Part shown: positions 9,059 to 17,311 of the stretch, piece after piece | Position numbering within the stretch: position 1 is the stretch's first letter | Layout: each line of letters opens with the position of its first letter | DNA from: a virus | Virus record (IMG/VR): IMGVR_UViG_3300011116_000815 | Coordinates: 1 to 54,417 of that record | Direction: 5' to 3' (one strand) | Length of the DNA stretch: 54,417 nucleotides | Made by a program: the position numbers and the translations under genes | The notes under the pieces: generated by a model | What the model was told of the DNA's origin: nothing | The model's input: only the letters and a program-made list of their open reading frames with translations | Databases searched by the model: none

Positions 9059-9875
9059 TGAGTTGATGATGTAGATCCAGCACCCTTGCCAGGGGCACCA
9101 TGGCCACCTGCGGCACCACGGCATTGCCTAGGGCTCGCAGGCGGTCCACCCGACGGGAAAGCCCATCATCTCCTCGACAAAGGACGGGTTCAGATAGGTA
9201 GCTGCGCCAGTAGGGATCAAGTCGTCTTGGAGCATGTGGCCAGCGAGCCCGTCTCGTTCCGCTTGTGATGGCGGTAGGCTGGCGTTCTTGGCGTCGTTGG
9301 TGGTTGGTGTCGGCAGCATCCAATTCTCTGTGTTGCTGAGCCCCTGCTGGCTGCTGTTCGGCCCTCGGCGCTTCCACTCCTGCGTGGTTGGCGTAGGCAA
9401 CACACCACCACCGGTCTCGCCGGTGGCAGGCGCCCACAGCTGACGCCGGTATGCACGCCCATTCCGCGTCATACCCTGCCTCGGCCAGCGCTCCGAGAAC
9501 GTCGTCCATTCCTCGACCAAGGATCGCTGCGACGTTCTCCAAGACGACGTAGCGGGGTCCCACCAAGCAAACGACTCTGAGCAGTTCGTAGAACAGGCCC
9601 GATCTGCTTCCAGCCAGGCCGGCGCCCTTGCCGGCTTGGCTGATGTCTTGGCAGGGGAATCCCCCGCAAACAATGTCAGCTGATCCGCGAGCGGGATTGA
9701 ATGTGCAGATGTCATCGTGGATTGGTACATCGGGCCAGTGTTTGCGCAGGATTTGCTGGCAGAATGGTTCCCGCTCAACGAATTGCACGGTCTCAATTCC
9801 TCCAAGCCATCGTGCGGCCAGAGAAAAACCGCCAATTCCGCTGAACGTGTCAATCATGCGCAACGACTGCTTCAC
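9045..9875 (-). CDS. DNA C5-cytosine methyltransferase
   Basis: 276 aa. Chosen start is GTG at 9875, which overlaps the upstream stop (GTGA) and follows a purine-rich GGAGGGGGA stretch; longer in-frame extensions run through the neighbouring gene. Motif I (DTFSGIGGFSLAARW), motif IV with catalytic Cys (GGFPCQDIS), motif VI (VLENV), motif VIII (CHRRDRWW) and motif IX/X (RALGNAVVPQ) are all present in order, so it should be active. It transfers methyl groups from SAM to cytosine, plausibly protecting phage DNA from host restriction. The target-recognition region overlaps a second long open frame with its own conserved-looking motifs (see findings). Confidence 0.92.
   Translation of the reverse strand: MKQSLRMIDTFSGIGGFSLAARWLGGIETVQFVEREPFCQQILRKHWPDVPIHDDICTFNPARGSADIVCGGFPCQDISQAGKGAGLAGSRSGLFYELLRVVCLVGPRYVVLENVAAILGRGMDDVLGALAEAGYDAEWACIPASAVGACHRRDRWWCVAYANHAGVEAPRAEQQPAGAQQHRELDAADTNHQRRQERQPTAITSGTRRARWPHAPRRLDPYWRSYLSEPVLCRGDDGLSRRVDRLRALGNAVVPQVAMVPLARVLDLHHQLTTPA
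9128..9853 (-). other. Second open frame inside the cytosine methyltransferase gene, 241 codons
   Basis: Open throughout from 9853 to 9128 in another frame of the methyltransferase gene. Its translation contains two LPTPTT motifs (about 9381-9412 and 9295-9325), an SESFAWWDPATSSWRTS segment, and ends with LNPSFVEEMMGFPVGWTACEP-like motifs cut into here as LNPSF and MMGFPVGWT. I recall stand-alone phage proteins with these same motifs. It is either a recurring artefact of the conserved methyltransferase DNA or a genuinely overprinted protein. It is not called as a confirmed gene. Confidence 0.35.
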
Positions 9876-10114
9876 CCCCCATCCCCCTCCGGCTCCCCCG
9901 CCATCAGCCGGCGGAACTGCTCCAGCCAGACCGTGATCTGCCACCAGTCCGGCGACTCGCGGCAGGTGCTGCCGTAGCAGACCCGCCAGAGTTCGCTGCC
10001 GTCCTGCTGGCGGGCCCGGGCGATGGTGATGATGGGAGGGGTCATGAAGGGTGGATTGCAGAGGAACACGCCGGTGCCGGCACAGGGTGGATACCAGGTG
10101 CCGAGGGTGGTCAT
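9872..10114 (-). CDS. Small protein of unknown function, 80 aa
   Basis: Sits between the two methyltransferase genes, with four-base overlaps on both sides (ATGA upstream, GTGA downstream). It carries a short NPPFMTPP segment, which recalls methylase NPPF motifs but lies in a protein too small to be an enzyme, and a TrpTrp-containing amphipathic C-terminus. Two cysteines (CYGSTC) could bind metal. Its fixed place suggests a role with the modification enzymes, but this is inference. Confidence 0.6.
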   Translation of the reverse strand: MTTLGTWYPPCAGTGVFLCNPPFMTPPIITIARARQQDGSELWRVCYGSTCRESPDWWQITVWLEQFRRLMAGEPEGDGG

Positions 10115-11538
10115 ACTGCCACCCCCTGACGTCGCCGCGACTTCGGTCTGCGGTGGGTCTCGGGCAGCACTTGACCCTTGATCTTGGCGTAACGAGCATT
10201 CAACGCAGCCCAGTCGTCAAGATCCTTGAACTCGAAATGCACGGTGCCTTTCTTGTGCGCCTTGAATCTGAAAAACCCCCAGTCGTACCACTCGCCAGGC
10301 ATTAGCGGTTGCGAAGCCTTGGGCTGGCCCATCTCCTCGTAGCGCTTGCCGGTGATGAAGCACAACGCCTTGATCAGATCCTGGATCTCATCCGCCTGCT
10401 TGCCATAGGTCTGCACTCGCACCCCACGACCATCCCAGCTCAGCTCCGCCAGATACGCGCGGATGAACTTCCGGTTGATCATGTAGCCGCTGTTCGTCAC
10501 CCAGCCCTCAACGCCGAACCTGTTCTCCTTCGTGTGCTGGGTCAGGCTGTCGATCGCCTGCTCGACCGCACGATCAATCCGCTGCTCCTGCGTGCCGGCG
10601 ACGATCTGCAGCATCCGCCACAGGTTCCGTTCGGTGAACGGGATCTTGGACTGTTCCTCAACGAATTGGTTGATGTCCTTGGCCAGCTGGCTGGTGGCCA
10701 TCTGCACCGGCAGGAACTCGGCGCACACGTGCTTCCATGCCGCCTTCTGCAGGTCCTTGCGGAACCGGTTGCGGGTGACGGCTGCACCATCGACCGTGAC
10801 CTGCAGGCCCAGGTCCTGGCCGAAGAACCCATCGAGCACGGTGCGCAGCCTGGTGCCGGCCTCCACCTGTTCATCGAAGATCCGGCACGCTTCCACGTAG
10901 CGGTTGACGATGTCGCGGGACCGCCGGTAGGGGATGATGCCCTCCCCCTGGGCCTCGAGGTCGTCGGGGCCCAGGAAGAAGCCGTCGAACTCATCAGCGC
11001 CGCTTACACGTTGCCCCGGCTTGCGCAGCCGCACCAGGCCGACGCTGACCCGGGTCGGACGTTCGGCGGTGCTGAAGCACTCGCCCAGATCTTCGAGGCT
11101 GCCGTAGGCCTCGATCAGCTTGGCCAGCCGCAGCTGCAGGCCTCGGAACTGACCCGAAACGGTGTTCCAGTTCGCCAGCGCCACGATCTCGCAGCCTGGC
11201 GGGGCAATCTCCCAGGCGTGCAGGATGTGGGCCTCATCCGCCGAGAAGGGCGGGTTCATGCAGATCAGGTCGATGTGGCTCACGTCGGCGGCCTGGACCT
11301 GCAGGAAGTCGGCGTAGCTGTGAGCTGGCGTTGCACAGGGGATGCTCGTCAGAATGTCCCGCAGGTGGGGCTCCTTCTCGCACCACAGCACTTCGACAGC
11401 GCCACGGTCCAGGCACTCGCGGACCAGGTTGCCAGAGCCCGCAGAGGGCTCCAGCACCACCTTGCCCCGCAGGTCGAGCGGGTCGAGCATCTCGGCCGCC
11501 ACCTCCGGCGGGGTGGGGTAGAAGTCGGGGTTGAACAT
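10111..11538 (-). CDS. DUF4942-type DNA N6-adenine methyltransferase
   Basis: 475 aa. The N-terminal third is a Rossmann methyltransferase: FYPTP at the start, SAM-binding motif I VLEPSAGSGNL (about 28-38) and the catalytic NPPF tetrad at 95-98. The remaining 300 residues match the DUF4942-type C-terminal region as I recall it, ending with WGFFRFKAHKKGTVHFEFK and an LNARYAKIKGQVLPE segment. Likely methylates adenine in phage DNA, working with the downstream cytosine methylase in the same operon. A long antisense open frame lies across this gene and is a codon-usage shadow. Confidence 0.85.
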   Translation of the reverse strand: MFNPDFYPTPPEVAAEMLDPLDLRGKVVLEPSAGSGNLVRECLDRGAVEVLWCEKEPHLRDILTSIPCATPAHSYADFLQVQAADVSHIDLICMNPPFSADEAHILHAWEIAPPGCEIVALANWNTVSGQFRGLQLRLAKLIEAYGSLEDLGECFSTAERPTRVSVGLVRLRKPGQRVSGADEFDGFFLGPDDLEAQGEGIIPYRRSRDIVNRYVEACRIFDEQVEAGTRLRTVLDGFFGQDLGLQVTVDGAAVTRNRFRKDLQKAAWKHVCAEFLPVQMATSQLAKDINQFVEEQSKIPFTERNLWRMLQIVAGTQEQRIDRAVEQAIDSLTQHTKENRFGVEGWVTNSGYMINRKFIRAYLAELSWDGRGVRVQTYGKQADEIQDLIKALCFITGKRYEEMGQPKASQPLMPGEWYDWGFFRFKAHKKGTVHFEFKDLDDWAALNARYAKIKGQVLPETHRRPKSRRRQGVAV

Positions 11539-11541
11539 GGC

Positions 11542-11916
11542 TCAGATCCCCGCCTCAATGAGGTCCTTCCGGCTGGGGCCTGCGCTGGCAGCGGCAAAGG
11601 CTGCCAGGTATTCCTTCCGGAGCTTCGCGGGCACCTTGCTCTTGCTGGTCACTGCCGCCCATGCTTCATCCCACTGTCGGGCGAAGGCCTTGGCGCGGTC
11701 GAGGCTGCCCATGAAGTGGCCAGTGCTCATTCCGGTGTGGATGTGGGTCACGACCCAGAGCCCCTGCGTGTGATGGAAGGCGGGCTCCCCGGTTTCCGGA
11801 GCCATGCTGACCGGCTTGTGGAGCGCAAGGCCATTGCCGGCCCAGTGCGGCTTGATCTCGATCACCCGCTCACCGTGGTCGCGGGTCATCAGGCGGATTG
11901 GAATGGTGCGGGTCAT
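11542..11916 (-). CDS. Conserved small phage protein, 124 aa
   Basis: Separated from the downstream methylase by three bases and overlapping the upstream gene by four (ATGA). Contains a beta-rich N-terminal half (ERVIEIKPHW, LWVVTHIHTG) and a helical C-terminus (RKEYLAAFAAAS). No catalytic motif seen. Position in the methylation operon is the only clue to role. Confidence 0.55.
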   Translation of the reverse strand: MTRTIPIRLMTRDHGERVIEIKPHWAGNGLALHKPVSMAPETGEPAFHHTQGLWVVTHIHTGMSTGHFMGSLDRAKAFARQWDEAWAAVTSKSKVPAKLRKEYLAAFAAASAGPSRKDLIEAGI

Positions 11917-12143
11917 GGCTGCAGCCTCCGCGGCGCTGCCTGCCGGATCAGGTGTGCCATGCAGTTGCTCAACTCCTCACCGGTGATCTCCTGCGCAACC
12001 AGCTGGGTGAGTGCACTGGCCAGGATCAGGCAGGCCTCGGGGCTACGGCCTGCCCGATGTGCGATGGCAGCCGTATCGTGCATTGCCCGAATGGCGTTGT
12101 GGCAGGCGGTTTCGATTGCGTCCTGACGGTCAGCGGTGGTCAT
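11913..12143 (-). CDS. Small helical protein of unknown function, 76 aa
   Basis: Start taken at ATG 12143, which overlaps the pentapeptide gene stop (ATGA). An upstream in-frame ATG at 12191 adds a poly-Gly run encoded inside the neighbour and is less likely. The protein is mostly helix, with Cys, His and Ala. No recognisable family. Confidence 0.5.
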   Translation of the reverse strand: MTTADRQDAIETACHNAIRAMHDTAAIAHRAGRSPEACLILASALTQLVAQEITGEELSNCMAHLIRQAAPRRLQP

Positions 12144-12658
12144 TTCTCCACCTCCCCCGCCTCCGGCGCATCGAGCACCGACTGCAGCCACTCCCTGGCG
12201 TCGTCGTTGTCGTCATGGAAGTGCATGGCCGCCTCATTCCCCAGCAGCAGCCGCCCGGCGATTGCGGAACCATGCAGAGCCTCCAGGATGCGTCCCGGTT
12301 CGCCGGCCTGGTAGATAGCCCAGCCGGCGATGCAATGCGTCGTCTCGCAGGTGTGCCAGGTATCCATCTCCAGCGCGTCGGCATCTGCCAGCGCAGCGAT
12401 GGCCACAGCCCGGAGCCTGGCGGGCGCGTCGGCAGCGATTGGCAGGCCGATAGCCCCACTCAGGTCGGCCCCGCGCAGGTCGGCCCCGCGCAGGTTGGCC
12501 CCGATCAGGTCGGCCCCACTCAGGTCGGCCCTGCTCAGGTCGGCCCCGCTCAGTCTGGCCTCGCGCAGGCTGGCCCCGATCAGGTCGGCACGTGCCCCTT
12601 CCCTGCCATTTGTCTGCAGCCAGAGTGCGTGCTGCTGCAGGATTTCAGTCAGGTTCAT
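12140..12658 (-). CDS. Pentapeptide-repeat protein with HCIAGWA domain
   Basis: 172 aa. Residues about 22-70 contain nine or so tandem A(D/N)L(S/R/I)(G/R/E) pentapeptides, which fold as a right-handed quadrilateral beta-helix. A C-terminal domain of about 90 residues contains THCIAGWA and [16 protein letters not shown] recall this pairing from other phage and cyanobacterial proteins of unknown role. The repeat DNA is itself a near-perfect 15-nt repeat (12450-12560), so copy number could change by slippage. Possible roles include DNA mimicry or protection; none can be read directly. Overlaps both neighbours. Confidence 0.85.
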   Translation of the reverse strand: MNLTEILQQHALWLQTNGREGARADLIGASLREARLSGADLSRADLSGADLIGANLRGADLRGADLSGAIGLPIAADAPARLRAVAIAALADADALEMDTWHTCETTHCIAGWAIYQAGEPGRILEALHGSAIAGRLLLGNEAAMHFHDDNDDAREWLQSVLDAPEAGEVEK

Positions 12659-12849
12659 CAGGCCACCCCCGGCATCACGCCACGGATGAGGTTGGCGGTT
12701 TCGGAATGGCCAAACCGTTCGTCCAGCCAGTTGGCCAGCTCTAGGGCTACTGCAGCGGATTCAGCGCGGCAGTCGTAACACGGCTCAGCGCAGGGGGTGC
12801 CACGAGTGGAGGCGCAGTTCGCCAGCGCCAGGCGGTTGACAAGGCTCAT
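12658..12849 (-). CDS. Small cysteine-containing protein, first gene of the leftward operon
   Basis: 63 aa starting at ATG 12849, with TGATG overlap onto the pentapeptide gene. Four cysteines in the first half ([13 protein letters not shown]) suggest a small zinc-binding fold. The C-terminal half is helical. As promoter-proximal gene it could be a regulator, but no DNA-binding helix is recognised. Confidence 0.55.
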   Translation of the reverse strand: MSLVNRLALANCASTRGTPCAEPCYDCRAESAAVALELANWLDERFGHSETANLIRGVMPGVA

Positions 12850-12987
12850 CGGTCAGGTGGTGGGCCCCCTATCAATACCCTCAGCTGGCGCCGCCGTGCT
12901 GCGATCTGTGGACAGTTGCAAGATCGGCACAACCGGTGGGACGTGGCACCTGCCTCAGGGTAGGTTCCGGGCAGTTGCGGCTCGACC
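12850..12987. promoter_or_regulatory. Divergent promoter region
   Basis: Start of two operons facing away from each other. On the minus strand TATTGAT (12871-12877) lies 22 bases before ATG 12849 and is a plausible minus-10. On the plus strand TAGGTT at 12961-12966 precedes the GTG at 12988. No clear minus-35 boxes. Confidence 0.45.
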
Positions 12988-13227
12988 GTGGATGCGTTTG
13001 AGATCGGCCGCGCGACCGAGCGGGAGCGGCTGCAGCTGCTGCTGGAGACCCGCCGCAGCCTGCTGGGCAATGGCCGCGGCAGCACCGCCAGGATCGGCGA
13101 GATCAACGCCATCCTGGGGATGATCCAGTCGGCCGAGACGCCTTTGGACGCCAGGCTCGCCGAGCTGGCCCAACAGTTCGGGGTCCCACAGGCCCGCGTC
13201 ATCTCCCGGGCAATCGGGGCAGCATGA
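12988..13227 (+). CDS. Small helical protein preceding the sigma factor, 79 aa
   Basis: GTG start, with its end overlapping the sigma factor ATG by four bases. All-alpha, with charged N-terminal helices (RATERERLQLLLETRR) and a C-terminal segment (LAELAQQFGVPQARVISRAI) that resembles a helix-turn-helix recognition pair. Its coupling to the sigma gene suggests a regulator of, or partner for, the sigma factor. Confidence 0.55.
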   Translation: MDAFEIGRATERERLQLLLETRRSLLGNGRGSTARIGEINAILGMIQSAETPLDARLAELAQQFGVPQARVISRAIGAA

Positions 13228-14129
13228 GCACCGGCATGGGCGACTACCTGGCCCAGATCGGGCGGGTGCCACTGCTCACCGCAGCGGAGGAGATCGAGCT
13301 GGGGAACCGCGTCCAGGCGGGCCAGAGGCTGCAGGCGGAGATCGCGGCACGCGAGGGTCGTGAGGCTACTGCCGCCGAACGCAAGGCGCTCCGGGCCGCC
13401 CAGCGAGCCAAGGACCGCATGGTCCAGGCAAATCTGCGCCTGGTCGTCTCAATGAGCCGCCGCTACCACGACCGTGGCGTTGATCAGCTGGACCTGTGCC
13501 AGGAGGGCACCGTTGGCCTCGTCCGGGCCGTGGAGAAGTTCGACCCAGCCCGCGGCTACAAGTTCAGCACCTACGGCTACTGGTGGATCCGCCAAGCGAT
13601 GCAGCGGGCGATTGACCAGACCGCCCGCATGATCCGCCAGCCGGTGCACCTGGCCGACCTGCAGCGGAAGCTTCGCGGGATCATCCGCCAGCACCTGCAG
13701 GCCACGGCCATCGAGCCGACCCTGGCAGAGCTCGCCGAGGCGGCCGGTGAGCCGATCGAGCGGGTCCGGCAGGCGTTGATCATCGACCAGCATTGCTGCT
13801 CCCTGGACACGCGCGTTCGCCAGCAGGACGGCTGTGAGCTGTCCGAACTGCTGGCCAGCGATGGGCCAACCCCAGCCGCCGTGCTGGACCAGCAGGAGCA
13901 CCTCGACGGCATGCGCGAGGCGATCACCAGAGGCATGAGCAAGATGTCGCGGGTGCAGCAGGAGGTCATCGCCCGCAGGTTTGGGCTCCATGGCGGAGAG
14001 CAGGAGACGCTCGCCGCCATCGGCGCAACCATGGGCATCTCCCGCGAACGGGTCCGCCATCATGAGATGAAGGCCATGGCGATCCTCAAGTCGGGAACCC
14101 TCAACGCCAGGGCGCTGCTGAGGGATTGA
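13224..14129 (+). CDS. Sigma-70 family RNA polymerase sigma factor
   Basis: 301 aa. N-terminus DYLAQIGRVPLLTAAEEIELG is region 1.2 in the style of cyanobacterial primary and group 2 factors. Region 2 is complete, with RLVVSMSRRYHDRG, LDLCQEGTVGLVRAVEKFDPARGYKFSTY and WWIRQAM, which bind core enzyme and the minus-10 element. Region 3 follows, and region 4 at the C-terminus carries the helix-turn-helix (LAAIGATMGISRERVRH) for minus-35 contact. It lacks region 1.1. A phage-encoded full-length factor of this class should redirect host polymerase to phage promoters. The repeated promoter motifs elsewhere in the window are candidate targets. Confidence 0.93.
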   Translation: MSTGMGDYLAQIGRVPLLTAAEEIELGNRVQAGQRLQAEIAAREGREATAAERKALRAAQRAKDRMVQANLRLVVSMSRRYHDRGVDQLDLCQEGTVGLVRAVEKFDPARGYKFSTYGYWWIRQAMQRAIDQTARMIRQPVHLADLQRKLRGIIRQHLQATAIEPTLAELAEAAGEPIERVRQALIIDQHCCSLDTRVRQQDGCELSELLASDGPTPAAVLDQQEHLDGMREAITRGMSKMSRVQQEVIARRFGLHGGEQETLAAIGATMGISRERVRHHEMKAMAILKSGTLNARALLRD

Positions 14130-14156
14130 GTAACCTCGGTCCAGGCGCTGGCTCGT

Positions 14157-14561
14157 GTGGACCATGCCATTGAGGGTTCCGAGCTGGTGCCGCGGAAGGA
14201 GGGCAAACGCCGCTTCAGGAGGCAGATTCTCGACGACTGGGGTCACACCTGCTACCTGTGCGGGGCCAGCCCGCAGCACCTGACGCTCGACCACCTCATC
14301 CCCCGCCGCAACGGTGGGGAGACCTGCCGCCACAACCTGGCCCCGGCATGCGCACCCTGCAATCGGCGGAAGGGATCGACCGAGCTGTGGGAGCACTGGA
14401 CCAGGTCCGACTCGTGGGATCCCGCCAGGGCCCTGCGACTGATTCGGTGGCTGCTGGCGACAGCTACGGTAAGGGCGGACACCGACCTGGCCCAGCATGG
14501 AATCGCGGCGGATCAGCCCGGAACTGCTGGAGCTGCGGATCCCCTATCGGTCGAACGATGA
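14157..14561 (+). CDS. HNH endonuclease
   Basis: 134 aa from GTG 14157. Shows CYLCG near residue 33, the HNH core LTLDHLIPRRNGGE, and NLAPACAPCNRRKGS: two Cys pairs binding zinc and the His-Asn-His catalytic set, as in small phage HNH nucleases. The C-terminal 30 residues overlap the metallophosphoesterase gene (65 bases) and may not be conserved. It could be a homing or DNA-processing nuclease; it is far from cos, so a packaging role is not indicated by position. Confidence 0.85.
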   Translation: MDHAIEGSELVPRKEGKRRFRRQILDDWGHTCYLCGASPQHLTLDHLIPRRNGGETCRHNLAPACAPCNRRKGSTELWEHWTRSDSWDPARALRLIRWLLATATVRADTDLAQHGIAADQPGTAGAADPLSVER

Positions 14562-15345
14562 GGTTTCTGATTTCCTGCTCATCTCCGATGTTCACCTTGA
14601 CAATCCCCTGTGTGATCGCAAGCTGCTAGCGCGGCACCTTAATGAAGCACGAGAGCGCAACGCCAAAGTCCTGATCTTTGGAGACCTTCTGTGCCTGATG
14701 CAAGGCAAGAAAGACCGCAGAGGCAGTAAGTCGAGCATCAGACCCGAGCATCTCGGCGGAAACTACTTTGACCTAGTGTTCAATGAATGCGCGGAATGGC
14801 TTCGGCCGTGGAATGATCTGATCGTCATGATCAGCGATGGCAATCACGAAACGGCTATCATCAACCACAACGAAATTGATCCGCTCGGCCATTTGAGTCG
14901 GCTGATGCGGGACCAGGGATCGCCAGTTGAGCATCTTCGGTATCAAGGGTGGGTGTGGTTCACGTTCCGAACCGACACCACTGGCAAGACACGTCGGCTG
15001 CAGCTGTTCTTCCATCACGGTGCCTGGGGTGGCGTCGTCACAAAGGGCGTCATGGGCGGTGGCAGATACGCCAGCATCGCGCCTCAGGCGCAGGTGATGG
15101 TCAACGGCCACAACCATCAGCGGACGATCGTCTCCCACGCCTGCTACAGCATCAACGCAGTAGGTCGTCAGACCATCGAAAACAGATGGCACCTCCAGAC
15201 AGGAACCTACAAGCAGGAGTTCAAGGGCGGGGCTGGTTTCGCGGTTGAGAGGATCGTCATGCCTGCGGCACTGGGCGGCATTTGGATGTCACTTCGGCCC
15301 AGGCGGTCATCAGGCGTGGCGATTCAGCTCACGAACGCGGAGTGA
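14497..15345 (+). CDS. Calcineurin-like metallophosphoesterase
   Basis: 282 aa. Metal-binding motifs in order: SDVHLDN (about 30-36), IFGDLL, DGNHE, a FHHG histidine and a GHNHQ pair near residue 205. This is the five-block two-metal site of the superfamily. Likely a phosphodiesterase or nuclease acting on nucleic acid or nucleotides; phage members are sometimes linked to DNA metabolism. Mid-gene GC is lower than in its neighbours, hinting at separate acquisition. Ends in a 17-base overlap with a leftward gene. Confidence 0.88.
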   Translation: MESRRISPELLELRIPYRSNDEVSDFLLISDVHLDNPLCDRKLLARHLNEARERNAKVLIFGDLLCLMQGKKDRRGSKSSIRPEHLGGNYFDLVFNECAEWLRPWNDLIVMISDGNHETAIINHNEIDPLGHLSRLMRDQGSPVEHLRYQGWVWFTFRTDTTGKTRRLQLFFHHGAWGGVVTKGVMGGGRYASIAPQAQVMVNGHNHQRTIVSHACYSINAVGRQTIENRWHLQTGTYKQEFKGGAGFAVERIVMPAALGGIWMSLRPRRSSGVAIQLTNAE

Positions 15346-15766
15346 ATCCCCCGCAGTAACGAGTTGACCAATCCTCCGGCGGGAATCCCATGCCGCAGCC
15401 GGCGTCGGTCCAGTGGCAGCACAGGCGCTCGCAGGATCCGCCTCGCGGCACTCCACCGCGAGGTCGTGGTGGGATTGGCCCTCCCGCCTCACGCCTGGAC
15501 CTGCCCCAGACCCAGTCGGAGACGCTGCCGATGGACAGGCTCAGGTCTGCCGCCAATGCCCTCAGAGTCTCGCCGGCGGCGTAGCGTTCTCGCACCTGCC
15601 GCACAATCTCCGGCGGGTACTGATGATGACCGGCCGATCGCATGCCATGGGCGATCAGCGCAGGATGGCTGATGCCCAGGGTGCGGGCCGTCCTCCTCAG
15701 GCTATAGCCCTGCTCCAGCAGCTCACGCGCGGCGTTCAGGATTTCGGGATTCAGGGGCTGTGCCAT
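15329..15766 (-). CDS. Helix-turn-helix protein with cysteine-rich tail
   Basis: 145 aa. Residues about 8-40 (ILNAARELLEQGYSLRRTARTLGIS) and about 50-85 (VRERYAAGETLRALAADLSLSIGSVSDWV) are two Hin/resolvase-type helix-turn-helix segments. The C-terminal 50 residues have five cysteines (CERLCC, GCGMG, YCGGF) and may form a zinc site. It is the last gene of the leftward early operon, so it could be a late-acting regulator. Overlaps the upstream gene by 44 bases. Confidence 0.65.
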   Translation of the reverse strand: MAQPLNPEILNAARELLEQGYSLRRTARTLGISHPALIAHGMRSAGHHQYPPEIVRQVRERYAAGETLRALAADLSLSIGSVSDWVWGRSRREAGGPIPPRPRGGVPRGGSCERLCCHWTDAGCGMGFPPEDWSTRYCGGFTPRS

Positions 15767-15920
15767 CAGGCCAGACTATGCGGTCCCACACGTGGCTGAA
15801 CAGGATCCGCGCCTGACGGTGCAGATCTTGCACGGTGTCGGCATCGATCTGGAACGGGGCCAGGCCGCCGGTCGCCCGGGGCACGCGGATGATGTAGCGG
15901 TTGCGAGGGCGCATGGTCAT
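15723..15920 (-). CDS. Small protein of unknown function, 65 aa
   Basis: ATG at 15920 overlaps the upstream stop (ATGA); the in-frame ATG at 15953 lies inside the neighbour and is less likely. A basic N-terminus (MRPRNRYIIRVPR) is followed by a beta-alpha segment. No family recognised. Confidence 0.5.
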   Translation of the reverse strand: MTMRPRNRYIIRVPRATGGLAPFQIDADTVQDLHRQARILFSHVWDRIVWPDGTAPESRNPERRA

Positions 15921-16234
15921 GGTGATGGAGGGGTGGACTGCCAGCCCCACCACCTGAGCCAGGTGCGCAGGGCTTCGTTGGTGGGGCCTGAGCCGCGGCA
16001 GCGGGTGGCTTCGGCGACGGCCTCGGCGGTGTCGTAGAACCTGGCGGAACCGCCCATCCGTAGGTCGAATCCGTAGTAGTCGAGGGCGTAGACCGAAAAG
16101 TCATGCAGCCCGGATTGAAACACCCTGGACCTGCCCTCCGGCGGGATCTCGGTGTGGCCCAGGGCTGCGGCGACCTGGGCGACCTGCGCGGACCAGGGGA
16201 TGGCGGCGAGTTTGCGCCAGTCGGGGGTAGTCAT
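15917..16234 (-). CDS. Small phage protein, 105 aa
   Basis: Coupled by four-base overlaps on both sides. Contains LHDFSVYALDYYGFDLRMGG and a C-terminal TrpTrp helix; these look like a small alpha/beta domain. No catalytic motif. Function unknown. Confidence 0.6.
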   Translation of the reverse strand: MTTPDWRKLAAIPWSAQVAQVAAALGHTEIPPEGRSRVFQSGLHDFSVYALDYYGFDLRMGGSARFYDTAEAVAEATRCRGSGPTNEALRTWLRWWGWQSTPPSP

Positions 16235-16317
16235 CGTCGTGCACGGGTGAGGTAGATCAGGAACGCAAGGGTGGCGATCAGACCCAGGACGGAATCGCTG
16301 TCAACGTTGAGCATCAT
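16231..16317 (-). CDS. Tiny single-pass membrane protein, 28 aa
   Basis: Reads from ATG 16317 (or the adjacent ATG 16314) to a stop that overlaps the next ATG (ATGA). Short acidic head, one hydrophobic helix (VLGLIATLAFLIYL) and a basic tail (TRARR). The longer open frame to 16746 is rejected because it runs against two well-supported genes. Existence is supported by the exact overlaps on both ends; function unknown. Confidence 0.4.
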   Translation of the reverse strand: MMLNVDSDSVLGLIATLAFLIYLTRARR

Positions 16318-16601
16318 GGGGCCTCCACCAGTTCGATTGTCAGAATCCCATTGATGTTGGTGAATCTGTAGAGCTCGCCGCGAGCACGGCTCAAGCGTAG
16401 GAACGTCCTGGCGGAGAATTGAACCCCATGGATTTCGTAGGTCAAGCGCGTAATGTCGAATCCTGTCGCGGTGCCCAGCAAAAAGCGCAGGCCTTGCAAA
16501 GGGAAGATCAGGAGATAAACCAGTCGCAACCACATTGGCAGGATACAGCCCTCTTCTGGACCCAGGTCTTCCAGGATGTGCAGCCATAGAGTGTTCCGCA
16601 T
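16314..16601 (-). CDS. Membrane-associated small protein, 95 aa
   Basis: ATG 16601 overlaps the upstream stop (TGATG). A hydrophobic segment near residues 22-42 (MWLRLVYLLIFPLQGLRFLL) suggests one membrane helix. The C-terminal half is beta-rich and soluble. AT content is higher than in adjacent genes. No family recognised. Confidence 0.55.
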   Translation of the reverse strand: MRNTLWLHILEDLGPEEGCILPMWLRLVYLLIFPLQGLRFLLGTATGFDITRLTYEIHGVQFSARTFLRLSRARGELYRFTNINGILTIELVEAP

Positions 16602-16774
16602 CACTCCACCTCCGGCGGCTGGGGCACGTCATCCATGCGAGACCATTTCTTGCCAGGAATGTCAATGCGTGACCAAACTGTCCCGTCATTACAGAGCGCG
16701 AAGACAATAGACGACGAACCGCAATCAGGCGCTGGGTCGATTGCAATTTGGATGATCTTTCTTTGAGCCATCAT
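16601..16774 (-). CDS. Small beta-rich phage protein, 57 aa
   Basis: Reads ATG-ATG at 16774, overlapping the upstream stop (ATGA), to a stop overlapping the next start. The sequence IIQIAIDPAPDCGSSSIVFAL followed by NDGTVWSRI and a short acidic tail matches, from memory, a widespread small phage protein with a GxVW core of unknown function. It is below the usual length cut-off for gene callers but is well placed. Confidence 0.65.
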   Translation of the reverse strand: MMAQRKIIQIAIDPAPDCGSSSIVFALCNDGTVWSRIDIPGKKWSRMDDVPQPPEVE

Positions 16775-17118
16775 TCAAACTCCGGCAGCGGCAGGGCGTG
16801 GGCGGGGAGCCAGTGGCGATAACCGCAGCGTTGCCCAAAAAGCACGTCGCACTCAATCCACGCAGACTCTCGGTGGTCGTACCACCAGCAGTAGCCCAGT
16901 GCATTGCAACAGGACGGCCCCGGCAGCTGTTCGCTCACTGGGATAGGCCGCAGCGGCTGGTGCTCCAGCTCCAGCAGGTCGGCGGCGCGGGTGAGCAGAT
17001 CGGGCACCCGCAGTCGCCGCTCAATCTCCTCCATGGGCAGCGACGTGAGGAGCCGCAGAGCCTTGTCAGACAGTGCCCTGGGCACGTGCCAGGACTCAAC
17101 CACGACCGGTTCACCCAC
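16771..17118 (-). CDS. DUF551-like phage protein, 115 aa
   Basis: GTG start at 17118. The C-terminal half carries IPVSEQLPGP, then a Trp/Tyr-rich CWWYDH and WLPAHALPLP, the pattern of DUF551-type domains found in many phage early regions. The N-terminal half is helical (LTSLPMEEIERRL). Role unknown; members usually lie in variable early operons, as here. Confidence 0.65.
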   Translation of the reverse strand: MGEPVVVESWHVPRALSDKALRLLTSLPMEEIERRLRVPDLLTRAADLLELEHQPLRPIPVSEQLPGPSCCNALGYCWWYDHRESAWIECDVLFGQRCGYRHWLPAHALPLPEFE

Positions 17119-17290
17119 GACGCACCCCCCGCCGCACGGCGCGATGGATGCGAACGGCGGCAGTCACCGGCCAAATGGCGCCGGCCAGGCTGGCGCAGGC
17201 CCATTCGGCCAGGTCTCCAGCCTCGCGGGGGCGGACACAGGCCACGGTCGTTACGACCATGGCCCAGACGTAGATCTCCACGATGAACAT
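17111..17290 (-). CDS. Small membrane protein, 59 aa
   Basis: Start ATG 17290 lies 22 bases after a GCCCGGA hairpin (17312-17330) and follows the same CATCACTGCATC-type leader seen before small genes near 23-25 kb, which supports this start. Hydrophobic segments IYVWAMVVTTVACV and LAGAIWPVTAAV suggest one or two membrane helices, ending in a strongly basic tail. Function unknown. Confidence 0.5.
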   Translation of the reverse strand: MFIVEIYVWAMVVTTVACVRPREAGDLAEWACASLAGAIWPVTAAVRIHRAVRRGVRRG

Positions 17291-17311
17291 GATGCAGTGA
17301 TGCAATGGAAT